The notes beneath the pieces were generated by a model. It ran no database searches and was not told the DNA's origin. It saw only the letters and a program-made list of their open reading frames with translations. The translations under genes and the position numbers were made by a program. From the NCBI GenBank assembly GCA_016946835.1, contig JACVTC010000117.1, positions 187,501 to 251,500 of the forward strand: 64,000 bases of DNA, given 5' to 3'. The DNA comes from Neocallimastix lanati (nom. inval.). Its lineage: Eukaryota > Neocallimastigomycota > Neocallimastigomycetes > Neocallimastigales > Neocallimastigaceae. This document shows positions 35,405 to 47,833 of the stretch, in pieces; the first letter of the stretch is position 1, and every line of letters begins with the position of its first letter.

Positions 35405-35573
35405 AATTATTAAATTATAAAATAATCGTTTATAGAGATTATAAAAATTAAAAAATTTACCAAAATAATATTTGAAACTACTTTAATTTTTCAATTTTTA
35501 TAATCTCCATAAACGATTATTATATAATTTAATAATTATAAAATGAAGTATTTTTAAATATTATTTTGGTAAA
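35405..35573. repeat. interleaved inverted repeats (A-B-A'-B') in array unit 1
   Basis: Arm A (about 35405-35450) is inverted at about 35494-35540. Arm B (about 35456-35482, containing TTTACCAAAATAATATTTGA) is inverted at about 35548-35573. The order A, B, A', B' means the two hairpins cannot form together without a pseudoknot. Unit 2 holds the same arrangement and unit 3 has lost it by deletion. Confidence 0.75.
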
Positions 35574-36423
35574 TTTTTTTTTAAGTGAAATTAATTGGAA
35601 AAATTTATAAATGTAATTTCTATTATAATAAAAATAATATTTAATTTTAATATTATAAATTATTGGAATAGTAATATATTTTACATGACATACAGGGGTA
35701 ATTTATTTAATAGTTCAAAAATTATGATATATAATTAAATTTATGTATTAGAATAAAATAAAATAAGTAAAATAATAAATATATTCATTAATAAAATAAA
35801 TTTATGACATATCATTAAATTTATGTATTAGAATAAAATAACTAAATAATAAACATATTCATTAATAAAATAATTAAATAATAGTTATAATAATTAATAA
35901 TAATAATAAATAATTAATATAATAAATATAATTAGTAATAAAATAAAATAATTAAAATAATAAATATAATAATTATTAAAAAATGTGTGTAATACTATAT
36001 ATATTATAAAAATAATATAAAATATGAATTTGATCTAGAAAATATTTACATTTTTTTATATTTTAATTAAATAAATTAAAAAATATTTATTAACATTATT
36101 TTACTGAAATCTATTATAATTTTAAATATTATTTTTTAATATATATATATTAATATCTTTAAATATAAATTATATAAATCTATATAATATATTTTTTTCA
36201 CAACTATATTAATATATATTTATATATTAAATTTCATAATTTTATTGATAAAATATATTTTATAAATATATTAAATTAATAATAAAATTTATTTAAACAA
36301 TAATAATATATTTATAAATTTTTAAATTATTTTTAATTTAAAATAATTTTATTATTTGATAATTTTAAAAATTATATTTATTTTATATAAAGTAATTTCT
36401 TTTTATATTTAATTGCTAAATAA

Positions 36424-36431
36424 TATAAAAG
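36424..36431 (+). promoter_or_regulatory. TATA box of array gene 2
   Basis: TATAAAAG with following AGTCAGTTTTTTCTTTC, same spacing to the ATG as in the other units. Confidence 0.6.
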
Positions 36432-36557
36432 AGTCAGTTTTTTCTTTCAAATATATTTTATTTAAATTAAACAATTATATTTTTAATAATATAATTATTA
36501 ATTATATATAGAAATTAAAAATTTAAATTTAAATAAAAGTTAATAATATAATTCAAA

Positions 36558-37148
36558 ATGAAATTCCAAACCGCTTTAGTTTTTGCTGTTGCTGCTTCTT
36601 TTGCTTTCGCTCAAGTTTCTGATGTTGAAGATGATGTTAGTAATGATTTAACCGATAAGAGTAACGAATCTGATGTTGAAGAAACTCCAAAAATTATTAA
36701 AGTTTCAAAATCTTCAACAATTCCAAAAAGTAGTGATGACGATAATGAGACCGAAGATACTCCAGATAATGAATTAGATACTGAATTAGATACTCCAGCT
36801 GATGATGACAAAACTAAGAATGATGAAGCTGAAGATGATAAACCAGCCGATGATACAGCTGATGCTGAAAATTCTGATGATTATGGAGATGATAATAATA
36901 AACTTGAAGATTCAACAGATGGTGCAGAAGATTCAGATGATTACCAAGATGAAGGTAATTCAGTTGATGATTTAGATGCACCATCTGCAGCAGCTGAAGA
37001 ATCAGAAGAAGAAGAAGATAATAGTAACACAATTGTTGCTGGAGCAGCCGCCGGAGCAGCAGCAGCAGCTGCAGGTATTTTCGTCTGGATCAAAAGATCT
37101 AAACAAGATAACATAGAAGATGTTCGTTCTCAATTTAACATGGCTTAA
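36558..37148 (+). CDS. acidic single-pass membrane protein, array copy 2
   Basis: 196 residues. Same signal peptide, membrane segment and basic tail as copy 1, and identical over the first ~80 residues. It lacks one 18-residue acidic repeat block (DDKTDDDKTETEIDTPAD region) and has Ala for Thr in KNDEAEDDK. The deletion is in frame, between near-identical TPADDDK repeats. Codon-level synonymous differences show that it is a real separate copy. Confidence 0.85.
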   Translation: MKFQTALVFAVAASFAFAQVSDVEDDVSNDLTDKSNESDVEETPKIIKVSKSSTIPKSSDDDNETEDTPDNELDTELDTPADDDKTKNDEAEDDKPADDTADAENSDDYGDDNNKLEDSTDGAEDSDDYQDEGNSVDDLDAPSAAAEESEEEEDNSNTIVAGAAAGAAAAAAGIFVWIKRSKQDNIEDVRSQFNMA

Positions 37149-37544
37149 ATAATTTAAAATATTAAAATATATAGATATTTTCATTTTGATTTATATTATT
37201 AATTATTATGAAAAAAAAATTATACATAATAGAAAAGATTAAACCTAAAAATAATTAAAAAAAATTAAAGCATTAATTTAAGATAATAAATAAAGAAATA
37301 ATAAAAAATGATAACATTAATATAAGATTTTAAATAAAATAATAATTAAAAAGTTATAAAGCATTAATTTAAGATTTTAAATAAAATAATAATAAAAAAT
37401 GATAACATTAATATATGATTTTAAATGAAATAATAATAAAAAATGATTGAGATATTTAATAAGAAGTCATCTTTATATTATTTAATATATTTGTGTAATA
37501 AAATATTGTATATTCTTTTTATTTATAATTAAAAATGTTTATTT

Positions 37545-37718
37545 TATAATTTAATAATTATAAAATAAACGTTTATTGAGATTATAAAAATTAAAAAATT
37601 TACCAAAATAATATTTGAAACTACTTTAATTTTTAAATTTTTATAATCTCCATAAACGATTATTATATAATTTAATAATTATAAAATAAAGTAGTTTTAA
37701 ATATTATTTTGGTAAATT
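37545..37718. repeat. interleaved inverted repeats (A-B-A'-B') in array unit 2
   Basis: Arms A at about 37545-37592 and 37636-37680. Arms B at about 37598-37628 and 37687-37718, with near-perfect complementarity (core CCAAAATAATATTTGAAACT). Same topology as in unit 1. Confidence 0.75.
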
Positions 37719-38508
37719 TTTTTTTTAAAGTGAAATTAATTGGAAAAATTTTTAAATATAATTTTTATTATAATAAAAATAATATTTAATTTTAATATTA
37801 TAAATTATTGGAATAGTAATATATTTTACATGACATACAGGGGTAATTTATTTAATAGTTCAAAAATTATGATATATAATTAAATTTATGACATATCATT
37901 AAATTTATGTATTAGAATAAAATAAAATAAGTAAAATAATAAATATATTCATTAATAAAATAATTAAATAATAAATATAATAATTAATAATAATAATAAA
38001 TAATTAATATAATAAATATAATTAGTAAAAAAATAAAATAATTAAAATAATAAATATAATAATTATTAAAAAATGTGTGTAATACTATATATATTATAAA
38101 AAATAATATAAAATATGAATTTGACCTAGAAAATATTTATATTTTTTTATATTTTAATTAAATAAGTTAAAAAATATTTATTAACATTATTTTACTGAAA
38201 TCTATTATAAATTTAAATATTATTTTTTAATATATATATATTAATATCTTTAAATATAAATTATATAAATCTATATAATATATTTTTTTTCACAACTATA
38301 TTAATATATATTTATATATTAAATTTCATAATTTTATGATAGAAGTATATTTTATTAATATATTAAATTAATAATAAATTTTATTTAAACAATAATATAT
38401 TTATTAATTTTTAAATTATTTTTAATTTAAAATAATTTTATTATTTGATAATTTTAAAAATTATATTTTTTATCCAAGTAAATTCTTTTTATATTTAATT
38501 GCTAAAAA

Positions 38509-38516
38509 TATAAAAG
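38509..38516 (+). promoter_or_regulatory. TATA box of array gene 3
   Basis: TATAAAAG with following AGTCAATTTTTTCTTTC, conserved in position with the other units. Confidence 0.6.
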
Positions 38517-38642
38517 AGTCAATTTTTTCTTTCGAATATATTTTATTTAAATTAAACAATTATATTTATAATAATATAATTATTAATTATAAATAGAAAT
38601 TAAAAAATTAAATTTAAATCAAAGTTAATAATATAATTCAAA

Positions 38643-39302
38643 ATGAAATTCCAAACCGCTTTAGTTTTTGCTGTTGCTGCTTCTTTTGCTTTCGCTCAAG
38701 TTTCTGATGTTGAAGATGATGTTAGTAATGATTTAACTGATAAGAGTAACGAATCTGATGTTGAAGAAACTCCAAAAATTATTAAAGTTTCAAAATCTTC
38801 AACAATACCAAAAAGTAGTGATGACGATAATGAGACCGAAGATACTCCAGATAATGAATTAGACACTGAATTAGATACTCCAGCTGATGATGACAAAACT
38901 GATGATGACAAAACTGAAACAGAAATTGACACTCCAGCTGATGATGACAAAACTAAGAATGATGAAACTGAAGATGAAACTAAGAATGATGAAACACCAG
39001 CTGATGATACAGCTGATGCTGAAAATTCTGATGATTATGGAGATGATAATAATAAACTTGAAGATTCAACAGATGGTGCAGAAGATTCAGATGATTACCA
39101 AGATGAAGGTAATTCAGTTGATGATTTAGATGCACCATCAGCAGCAGCTGAAGAATCAGAAGAAGAAGAAGATAATAGTAACACAATTGTTGCTGGAGCA
39201 GCCGCCGGAGCAGCAGCAGCAGCTGCAGGTATTTTTGTTTGGATCAAAAGATCTAAGCAAGATAACATAGAAGATGTTCGTTCTCAATTTAACATGGCTT
39301 AA
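38643..39302 (+). CDS. acidic single-pass membrane protein, array copy 3
   Basis: 219 residues, the longest copy. Same architecture as copy 1 (signal peptide, acidic ectodomain, Ala/Gly-rich membrane span, KRSKQD). A small in-frame duplication gives TKNDETEDETKNDETPADD in place of TKNDETEDDKPADD. Everything after ADDTADAENSDDYG is unchanged. Confidence 0.85.
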   Translation: MKFQTALVFAVAASFAFAQVSDVEDDVSNDLTDKSNESDVEETPKIIKVSKSSTIPKSSDDDNETEDTPDNELDTELDTPADDDKTDDDKTETEIDTPADDDKTKNDETEDETKNDETPADDTADAENSDDYGDDNNKLEDSTDGAEDSDDYQDEGNSVDDLDAPSAAAEESEEEEDNSNTIVAGAAAGAAAAAAGIFVWIKRSKQDNIEDVRSQFNMA

Positions 39303-40158
39303 ATAATTTAAGAATACTAAAATTTATAGATATTTTCATTTTGATTTATATTATTAATTATTATGAAAAAAAAAATACATAATAGAAAAGATTAAACCTA
39401 AAAATAATATAAAAAAAATTAAGTATTAATTTAAGGTAATAAATAAAATAATAATAAAAAATGATAACATTAATGTAAGATTTTAAATAAAATAATAATT
39501 AAAAAGTTATAGAATTAATTTAATATTTTAAATAAACTAATAATAAAAAATGATTGAGATATTTAATAAGAAGCCATCTTTATATTATTTAATATATTTG
39601 TGTAATAATATATTGTATATTCTTTTTATTTATAATTAAAAATGTTTATTTTATAATTATTAAATTAGATAAAATTTTTTTTTAGATGAAATTAATTGGA
39701 AAAATTTATGAATATAATTTTTATTATAATAAAAATAATATTTAATTTTAATATTATAAATTATTGGAATAGTAATATATTTTACATGACATACAGGGGT
39801 AATTTATTTAATAGTTCAAAAATTATGATATATAATTAAATTTATGACATATCATTAAATTTATGTATTAGAATAAAATAAAATAAGTAAAATAATAAAT
39901 ATATTCATTAATAAAATAAAATAATTAAATAATAATTATAATAATTAATAATAATAAAAAATAATTAATATAATAAATATAATTAGTATTAAAATAAAAT
40001 AATTAATATAATAAATATAATTAGTAAATAATTAAAATAATAATCAAAATAATAATTAATAAAAAATGTGTGTAAAACTGTTACAACTTATAAAAAAAAA
40101 TAATATAAAATATGGTCTAGAAAATATTTATGTTTCTTTATATTTTAATTAAATAAAT

Positions 40159-40305
40159 TAAAAAAAATATTTATTATTATTAAAAGACTTAATGCTAAAT
40201 AAATTAAAAAATTTTTATTATTGTTAAAAGACTTAAATAATAATAAATATTTTTTAATTTATTTAATATTAAGTCTTTTAACAATAATAAAAAATTTTTT
40301 TAATA
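40159..40305. repeat. nested inverted repeat unique to array unit 4
   Basis: About 50-nt arms at ~40159-40210 and ~40249-40300 contain ATTGTTAAAAGACTTA-type sequence and its complement. A second direct copy of AAAAGACTTA in the loop allows alternative pairings. It sits upstream of gene copy 4 and is absent from the other units. Confidence 0.65.
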
Positions 40306-40646
40306 TTATATAAATTTAAAAATATTTATTAGTATTATTTTACTGAAATCTATTATACTATTTTTTAATATATATATATTAATATCTTTAAATATAAATT
40401 ATATAAATCTATATAATATATTTTTTTCACAACTGGTATATATTATTATATATTAAATTTCATAATTTTATTGATAAAATATATTTTATTAATATATTAA
40501 ATCAATAATAAATTTTATTTAAACAATAATATATTTATTAATTTTTAAATTATTTTTAATTTAAAATAATTTTATTATTTGATAATTTTAAAAATTATAT
40601 TTTTTTTATACAAAGTAATTTCTTTTTATATTTAATTGCTAAAAAA

Positions 40647-40654
40647 TATAAAAG
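40647..40654 (+). promoter_or_regulatory. TATA box of array gene 4
   Basis: TATAAAAG with following AGTCAATTTTTTCTTTC, conserved in position with the other units. Confidence 0.6.
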
Positions 40655-40780
40655 AGTCAATTTTTTCTTTCGAATATATTTTATTTAAATTAAACAATTA
40701 TATTTATAATAATATAATTATTAATTATATATAGAAATTAAAAATTTAAATTTAAATAAAAGTTAATAATATAATTCAAA

Positions 40781-41425
40781 ATGAAATTCCAAACTGCTTT
40801 AGTTTTTGCTGTTGCTGCTTCTTTTGCTTTCGCTCAAGTTTCTGATGTTGAAGATGATGTTAGTAATGATTTAACTGATAAGAGTAACGAATCTGATGTT
40901 GAAGAAACTCCAAAAATTATTAAAGTTTCAAAATCTTCAACAATTCCAAAAAGTAGTGATGATGATAATGAGACCGAAGATACTCCAGATAATGAATTAG
41001 ATACTGAATTAGATACTCCAGCTGATGATGACAAAACTGATGATGACAAAACTGAAACAGAAATTGACACTCCAGCTGATGATGACAAAACTAAGAATGA
41101 TGAAACTGAAGATGATAAGCCAGCTGATGATACAGCTGATGCTGAAAATTCTGATGATTATGGAGATGATAATAATAAACTTGAAGATTCAACAGATGGT
41201 GCAGAAGATTCAGATGATTACCAAGATGAAGGTAATTCAGTTGATGATTTAGATGCACCATCTGCAGCAGCTGAAGAATCGGAAGAAGAAGAAGATAATA
41301 GTAACACAATTGTTGCTGGAGCAGCCGCCGGAGCAGCAGCAGCAGCTGCAGGTATTTTCGTCTGGATCAAAAGATCTAAGCAAGATAACATAGAAGATGT
41401 TCGTTCTCAATTTAACATGGCATAA
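40781..41425 (+). CDS. acidic single-pass membrane protein, array copy 4
   Basis: 214 residues, protein identical to copy 1 although several codons differ synonymously (for example ACA for ACT in TETEID). It is the last intact member of the array. Same signal peptide, acidic Ser/Thr-containing ectodomain, membrane span and basic stop-transfer. Protein identity with synonymous change suggests selection on the protein or partial gene conversion. Confidence 0.85.
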   Translation: MKFQTALVFAVAASFAFAQVSDVEDDVSNDLTDKSNESDVEETPKIIKVSKSSTIPKSSDDDNETEDTPDNELDTELDTPADDDKTDDDKTETEIDTPADDDKTKNDETEDDKPADDTADAENSDDYGDDNNKLEDSTDGAEDSDDYQDEGNSVDDLDAPSAAAEESEEEEDNSNTIVAGAAAGAAAAAAGIFVWIKRSKQDNIEDVRSQFNMA

Positions 41426-41843
41426 ATAATTTAAAAATACTAAAATTTATAGATACTTTCATTTTGATTTATATTATTAATAAAAAAAAATAAAGTAATA
41501 AAAAGTTTATAATAATTGAAAAGATATGAAATTGATTAATATAATAAAGATAATAAAAAAAGTAAAAGATTTTAAATATAATAATAAAGAATATTTAAAA
41601 AATAAAACAATGAAGAATTTATAATAATTGAAAAAAAATAAAATTGATTAATGTAATATAAAATTGATTAATATAATAATGATAAAAAAATATATAGAAA
41701 AGTAAGATTTTAAATATATAATAATAAAAAATATATAAAATTTTAAATAAATAAAAGAAATATTTTTTATAATATATAAATTTAGTACCATATTTTAATT
41801 ATAATTTATATTTATTATTATATTCATTAATTAAAATATTTAT

Positions 41844-41884
41844 TTTCTTTCAGTAAAATAAAATAATTATTTTACTGAAAGAAA
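41844..41884. repeat. perfect 17-bp hairpin
   Basis: Arms 41844-41860 and 41868-41884 (TTTCTTTCAGTAAAATA and complement) with a 7-nt loop, 420 bp downstream of array gene 4. It may serve as a 3'-end structure or be a foldback relic. Confidence 0.7.
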
Positions 41885-42672
41885 TTTAATATTCAATAAA
41901 TTTTATCAATAACTGAAGTTATTGAAGTTGACAAGTATTTAAATAGATAAAGTTAGAAAGGTTAAAAATTATTTAAAGTTTTAAATAGGTGATAGGATAT
42001 ACATCTGATGATAAAGCATAAACAGAATAACATTTATAAATTTTATGTATATAGATTATAAATATTATTTTAAGAATTCATAATATATAAATTGTAATAA
42101 AGCATTATACATGAAATACATTGAGCATATATATAATATTATCTAAAAGAATGATATAATTAAGTTAATTTATTAAAATAATAAGAATAAAATAAAGTCA
42201 TTAAAAAGTAAAAATAACAAAAATGATAAAAATTATTCTTTAAAATTACTTCTAAAATATATATATATATATCCATAAAAATATAAAATACGAAATTGAT
42301 TTGAAAAGAAAAAAAAAGATAATATTTTACATATTTTGGTTTTTTTAATTAAATTAGAAATGAAAATATTAATATGATTTATAATTATTTTTATAGAATC
42401 TCTTATTATTATTATTATTATAATTTAAAACATACAAGTTTATATAATTCAAATAATTTTTATAATATAACACTCTATTTATTCTTCTTAAATATATTAT
42501 CACTATATATATAGAAAAAAAGAGAATTTTACTTTTTAATATTAATATTTACATTATAAGAATAAAATTTATTCTCCTTGGCGCTATATTGAAAAAAGAG
42601 AAATTTTTTTTTTTAATATTAACAATTCTATTATAACCATAAATTTTAAAGATAGAATAATTATATATAAAT

Positions 42673-43817
42673 ATGAAACTTAGTTTTATATATAATAATG
42701 ATACTTCAAAATGTAATCTTAATAGCTAAAATACTATTAATACTAATTAACAAAAAGGATATATCAATAATCAAAATTCAAAAGGATATAATAATAATCA
42801 AAATTCAAAAGGATATAATAATAATCAAAATTCAAAAGGATATAATAATAATCAAAATTCTAGAGAGAATAAGTATGATAATGATCCTCCATATAGTAAT
42901 TTAGATAAAAAAATATTATAAAAGATGAAATGATTAATGATATTGATAATGAAAATACAATCACAGTTAATAAAAATATTTATTATACCTAAAGTAATAA
43001 AAAAGGAAAAAACTTTTCTGAACCTTCTTATAATAGTCAGTCAATTAAAAAGAACAAATAAAAAAAAATAAAAAAAAAATAAAAATTCTCGAAATTAAAA
43101 AGAAATTCGTCAGATAGTAAAAAATAATAATAAAGAAAGTGATTTTCATGAGGATAATGAAGATTATCAAGATAAAATTTTGAAAAATAATTTAATTAAT
43201 AACAATTATAAATATAACAACGAAAACCAAATGAAAAACAACTTTTATAAAATCAAAATAATATCTTGAAAATAATACATAAAAAAAAAATGGTAAATTC
43301 AAGATTTAAGAAGGAATACTCATTTAAAGAAGTTTATGAAAAATATAAAAATAAAAATATAAATGAAAAATTATAAAATCATTTATAAAAATAGGTTATT
43401 TTAATTGTAAACTGTATTGATAAAAATAGAAATACTCCTTTAGTTAATGTTATGGAAAATATTTCTCTTCTTCTAATTGAAAATAAAAAATAAAATATGC
43501 CTATCCAAATTTTTTAATTCAAAAAAAAAAAAAAATTCAAATATTAAAAACAATAAATTTAATTTTCAAACTAATTATCAAGAATAATAATAAAATATTT
43601 AAATTTCTTATTGAAAATAGCTTTAATCCTAATATTTATGATAAAAAAAAATACTTTTCTTGATAAAGTTTTTTAATTTAATAATTTTGAAATATTTTCA
43701 TAAGTTAGTAATTTAAAAGAAATCATTAAAAATGAAAAATTAGATATAATGAAAATTCGTGTTATAAAAAAAAAAAAAAAAAAATCTAAGATTATTTCTG
43801 AAAATGACTTGTGGTAA
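42673..43817 (+). pseudogene. decayed Asn-rich/ankyrin-repeat gene
   Basis: From a possible ATG at 42673 the frame reads an Asn-rich region with four 27-bp repeats encoding KGYNNNQNS (42755-42862), then acidic and basic low-complexity stretches. Ankyrin-like pieces follow: NCIDKNRNTPLVNVM, ENISLLLIENKK and KIFKFLIENSFNPNIYDKK, ending near ENDLW. Frame changes occur at A-runs (near 42906, 43125, 43270 and 43650). About a dozen in-frame TAA/TAG codons are present, most where Gln would be natural. It resembles the intact ankyrin gene at 24424 in style, not sequence. Dead gene, or alternatively one read with a different code. Confidence 0.6.
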
Positions 43818-45217
43818 TTTAATATTAATTTATTTTAAATTAAAAAAGAATAAATAAATAATATATAAATAATAAATAATTTAAATATTAATGATAAATA
43901 ATTTTAATAAATATTTTAGCATTTAAACATTAAAAAATAATTTTATAAACACTTTATAAAAAATAACGAATAATGAAAATTTTCAAATATATAAAATAAC
44001 GAATAATAAAATACTAATCTATATTTCAAATATATAAACAATTTTGTACAATAGCATTTTATTAATATTTCTATATATAAATGATAATTATTAAATTTAT
44101 AATATTTTTAAAAACTCATTCTTTGATTCCTTTTGATTTTAAATGATATAAAATTACTATTCAAATAATTAAATATTTTTATATGGTCAATTATCTTTTT
44201 TAATTTATAATTTTTGTATATTTTCAATAAATATTTATTATTTAGTATTTTTGATATACCAAATATATAAAGCGTTATGAAATTATTTTATATAATAACT
44301 AAAATATTTAAAATCTTAATGAATATTAACACATATATATATTTTTTTTATTTATTAATATTAATATTATAATTTTTTAATTATTATTATTATTATTATT
44401 ATTAAAAATTTTTTTATTGTATAACGTAACATTATATGGAATGTGCTTTATTTCGGAAAAGTGCATTTCAAAAAATGTGGCATTTAAAATTTTTAATACA
44501 TAAATAAATAATATAACACTATATTATATCTTATAATATATGTTTTATTAATTAAAAAGAATACTTTTGTAGCATTGCTTTTAAATTGAAAAAAAAAGGT
44601 ATTATTAAAGAGTATAATTGAAATTGATGAATTTCATTAATAACTAGATATATAAAATAACAAAAAAAAAAAAAAAATTTTTTTTAATATATATTATGAT
44701 ACAGCATTGATCTGTATTTAGCAAAAATATGTAAAATTTAATAATCATTTGTTCAATAATAAAATAAAGATATTTTATATAATTTATATTAAAATAATAA
44801 AAGAAAAAAAAAAAAAAAAGTAAATAAAAATATGTTTCTGAATTTTAATTATTATAAAAATTAAAATAAATATAATAAAATAAAATACAGAAAATAAATA
44901 AATAAATAAAAAATTAATATCTGTTAATTAAATTTTTATTATTAAAAAAATTTTTTTTTGTATAATTAATAAATCTTATTTAATAAAGAAATTAAAAAAA
45001 AAAAAAAAAAAATTGTTGAAAAATTGAAATTTTAAAATTAAAAAATTTTTTTTTAATTTTCTTTAAAGGTTTCAAATCTTTTTTTTTTTTTTTTTAAATT
45101 AAATTTTGGCTGAAAAAAGAATTTTTAAATTTTTTTTTGAATTTTAAAAGTTTTATTATTATTATTATTAATTAATATTTTCTATTATTATTATTATTAT
45201 TATTAATTAATATTTTC

Positions 45218-45250
<33 letters not shown>

Positions 45251-46902
45251 GAATTCTATTTTACAGAAATTTTTTTAAAAACAATATTTTTTTTTAAAAA
45301 AAAATAATATTAAAGAAAAAAGAATAAAAATTAGTGGTTGATTGTTATATACATATTTATTATTATTTTTTTAAAAATATTATTTATAAAAATTAGTTAT
45401 AAAAAAAAATTTAATTAATAATATATAAATTTTTTTTTTATTTTTAAATAACTGTATTATTATAAATACAGAAAATAAATATTAAAGTTTTATTTCTTTA
45501 AAATTTTATTTTAATAATACTTTTTTTTTTTTAAAAAAAATTTTTTTTATTCGGTTTAATAATCAAATCATGTTCATATTTGCTTTTTTCTTATTAAATA
45601 GAATGATTTATAACCATAAATTATTTCATTTTTTATTAAAAAAAAATATTATTTTTTTTCTTTCTATTATATTTTAATTTTTTCAATGTTTTTTTGTTTT
45701 TGTTTTTTTTGTTTTTTTTTTGTTTTTTTGTTTGTTTTTTTTTTCAATGTTTTTTTTTTGTTTTTTGTTTTGATTTTTAACATTATTAATTTAGTTTTAC
45801 AATAAATTAAATTTGAATATTTAATTATTTCAATGTTACACAAATAATTGGTCTCCATAATTATTTATTTAAGAAAAAAAAAAATTTTTTTTTAAAATTA
45901 ATAAAACTATTAATATTATTTAACTTGTTAAAATTTTAAAAATTATTTTTTGTACTTAGTAGCTAAATATTACATTAAAAGATGCAATATTCCTATGTTG
46001 ATATAATATTGCTTAATGAAATTTAAAATGTATTATCTATATATAAATTATAATATATAATAAATATTAAATATTGTTGCTATAATAGATAATGAAAAAA
46101 AAAAAAAAAAACAATTTTTTTTAATATATTTTGAAATAACATTTGTGATAAAAATATATAAAAACTTTTAATTAATTATTAAAGAAAAGTATTGAAATAT
46201 TAAATATTTTTTTTTTTTTAATTTTATTAATTCCTAAAAACAATATATTATTAGAAATCACAAATATTAAAATATAATTACAATATAAAATACATAAAAA
46301 TAATTATATTATGGAGGTTAAAATTTTTTAATTATCTGTTGTTATTTGATATATATGATAACAATTAATTTTTTACCATCTAAAATATTTATTACTATTA
46401 CTTCTTTAGATATAATTATTATAATTCCTATAAATAAATATAAAACTATAAAATTAAAATTTAATTTCTTTTGGCTAATTTTAAAGAAGTTTTTATTATT
46501 TCAGAATATTTGTTTTTAATATTAGTACATAAAAAAATTCTATAAAATTTAATAATTATTATTTGTTTTATGTATAAATTATAAATTATAAATTATAAAT
46601 TATAAAAATGTATATCAATTCTTTTAATATTTATTTCTTATATTAAAATATTCATTTACAGAAAATAAATTAATATTTTTTAAAAATGTAATAATGTATT
46701 CAAGAATTTATAATTCTTTTGAATTTTCGCATAAAGAATAATTTTTACAAATAAATATATAAAATATTTTTTTTTATTAATAATTGTAAACATTTTAATC
46801 ATCATATATCAATGCATATTTTTAATAAAAAATACAGAAATTTAAAAAATAAATAAAAATCACAATTATACTTCGAAAATGTATTTATAATATACACATT
46901 TA

Positions 46903-46943
<41 letters not shown>

Positions 46944-47512
46944 TATTAATTTCTCTTTATATGAAATAAAAATAAAATAAAATAAAATAAAAAAAAAAAA
47001 AAAAAAAAAAACTATAAACAATTTCTAATAAACTTTATATAATTAATTTTATTTTTTTATAATAATTAAGATTTAATAACATTTTCTGTTTTTCAATAAT
47101 TAATATAAATTTTTATTTTATATTATATTATAAATGAATAATATATCAATGTTATAAAGTGTTTGTTGTTCCATATTAGAACATTTCGAATTTTTTTAAA
47201 TAAAAAGAAAATTTTAAAAATTTTTTAATTTTATATTATTAAAGATTATGATAATTAAAAAAATACAGACTTTTTAATTGTATCAATCATAGCATTAAAT
47301 AATCAACAAAAATAAAACAGGGTTACACTTTTTATAATAGAAATAAAAAAAATTTTCAATAAAAATATTTTTTTAATTAACAAAAAATTGTACAACATTA
47401 AAATTTTTTTTTTTTTAATTACAATTTCTAAATTATTTATTTTACAGAAATTTAATTGATCATATTAAAAATAAAATTATATTATGATCAATTAAATTTC
47501 TGTAAAATAAAT

Positions 47513-47549
<37 letters not shown>

Positions 47550-47797
47550 AATGTTAGTTGTTATTATATATGTTTTTAATATTAATTTTGTTTATTTTTT
47601 AATCATTAAATATTTAGAGGATTTTTTTTTTAGAAAATATATAAATAGAACGTTTTTTACTTGCATTTAAAAAATCGCACTTCTTAAATATAAAAACTAT
47701 TCTAATAAATTAAAATTAAAAAAAAAAATAAAAATTATAATATATAATTATTTTATAAATTAATTTTATATTATAATTAAAAAACTAAAAGAAAATC

Positions 47798-47833
<36 letters not shown>

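Larger units (their letters stand above)
33800..42450 (+). repeat. tandem array of ~2.1-kb units carrying an acidic membrane-protein gene
   Basis: Four head-to-tail units have ATGs at 34254, 36558, 38643 and 40781 (steps of 2304, 2085 and 2138 bp). Shared blocks besides the genes include ATATGAATTTGATCTAGAA-type sequence (33.82, 36.02, 38.11 and 40.12 kb) and CATGACATACAGGGGTAATT (35.68, 37.83 and 39.78 kb). A TATA box and an identical ~40-bp leader precede each gene. The promoter-side block recurs once more at about 42270-42450 with no gene after it, marking a truncated fifth unit. Internal deletions differ between units. Confidence 0.85.

Noticed and set aside
45667-45858. Lys-rich minus-strand frame
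   Set aside because: Made of TTTTTTG homopolymer-type DNA.
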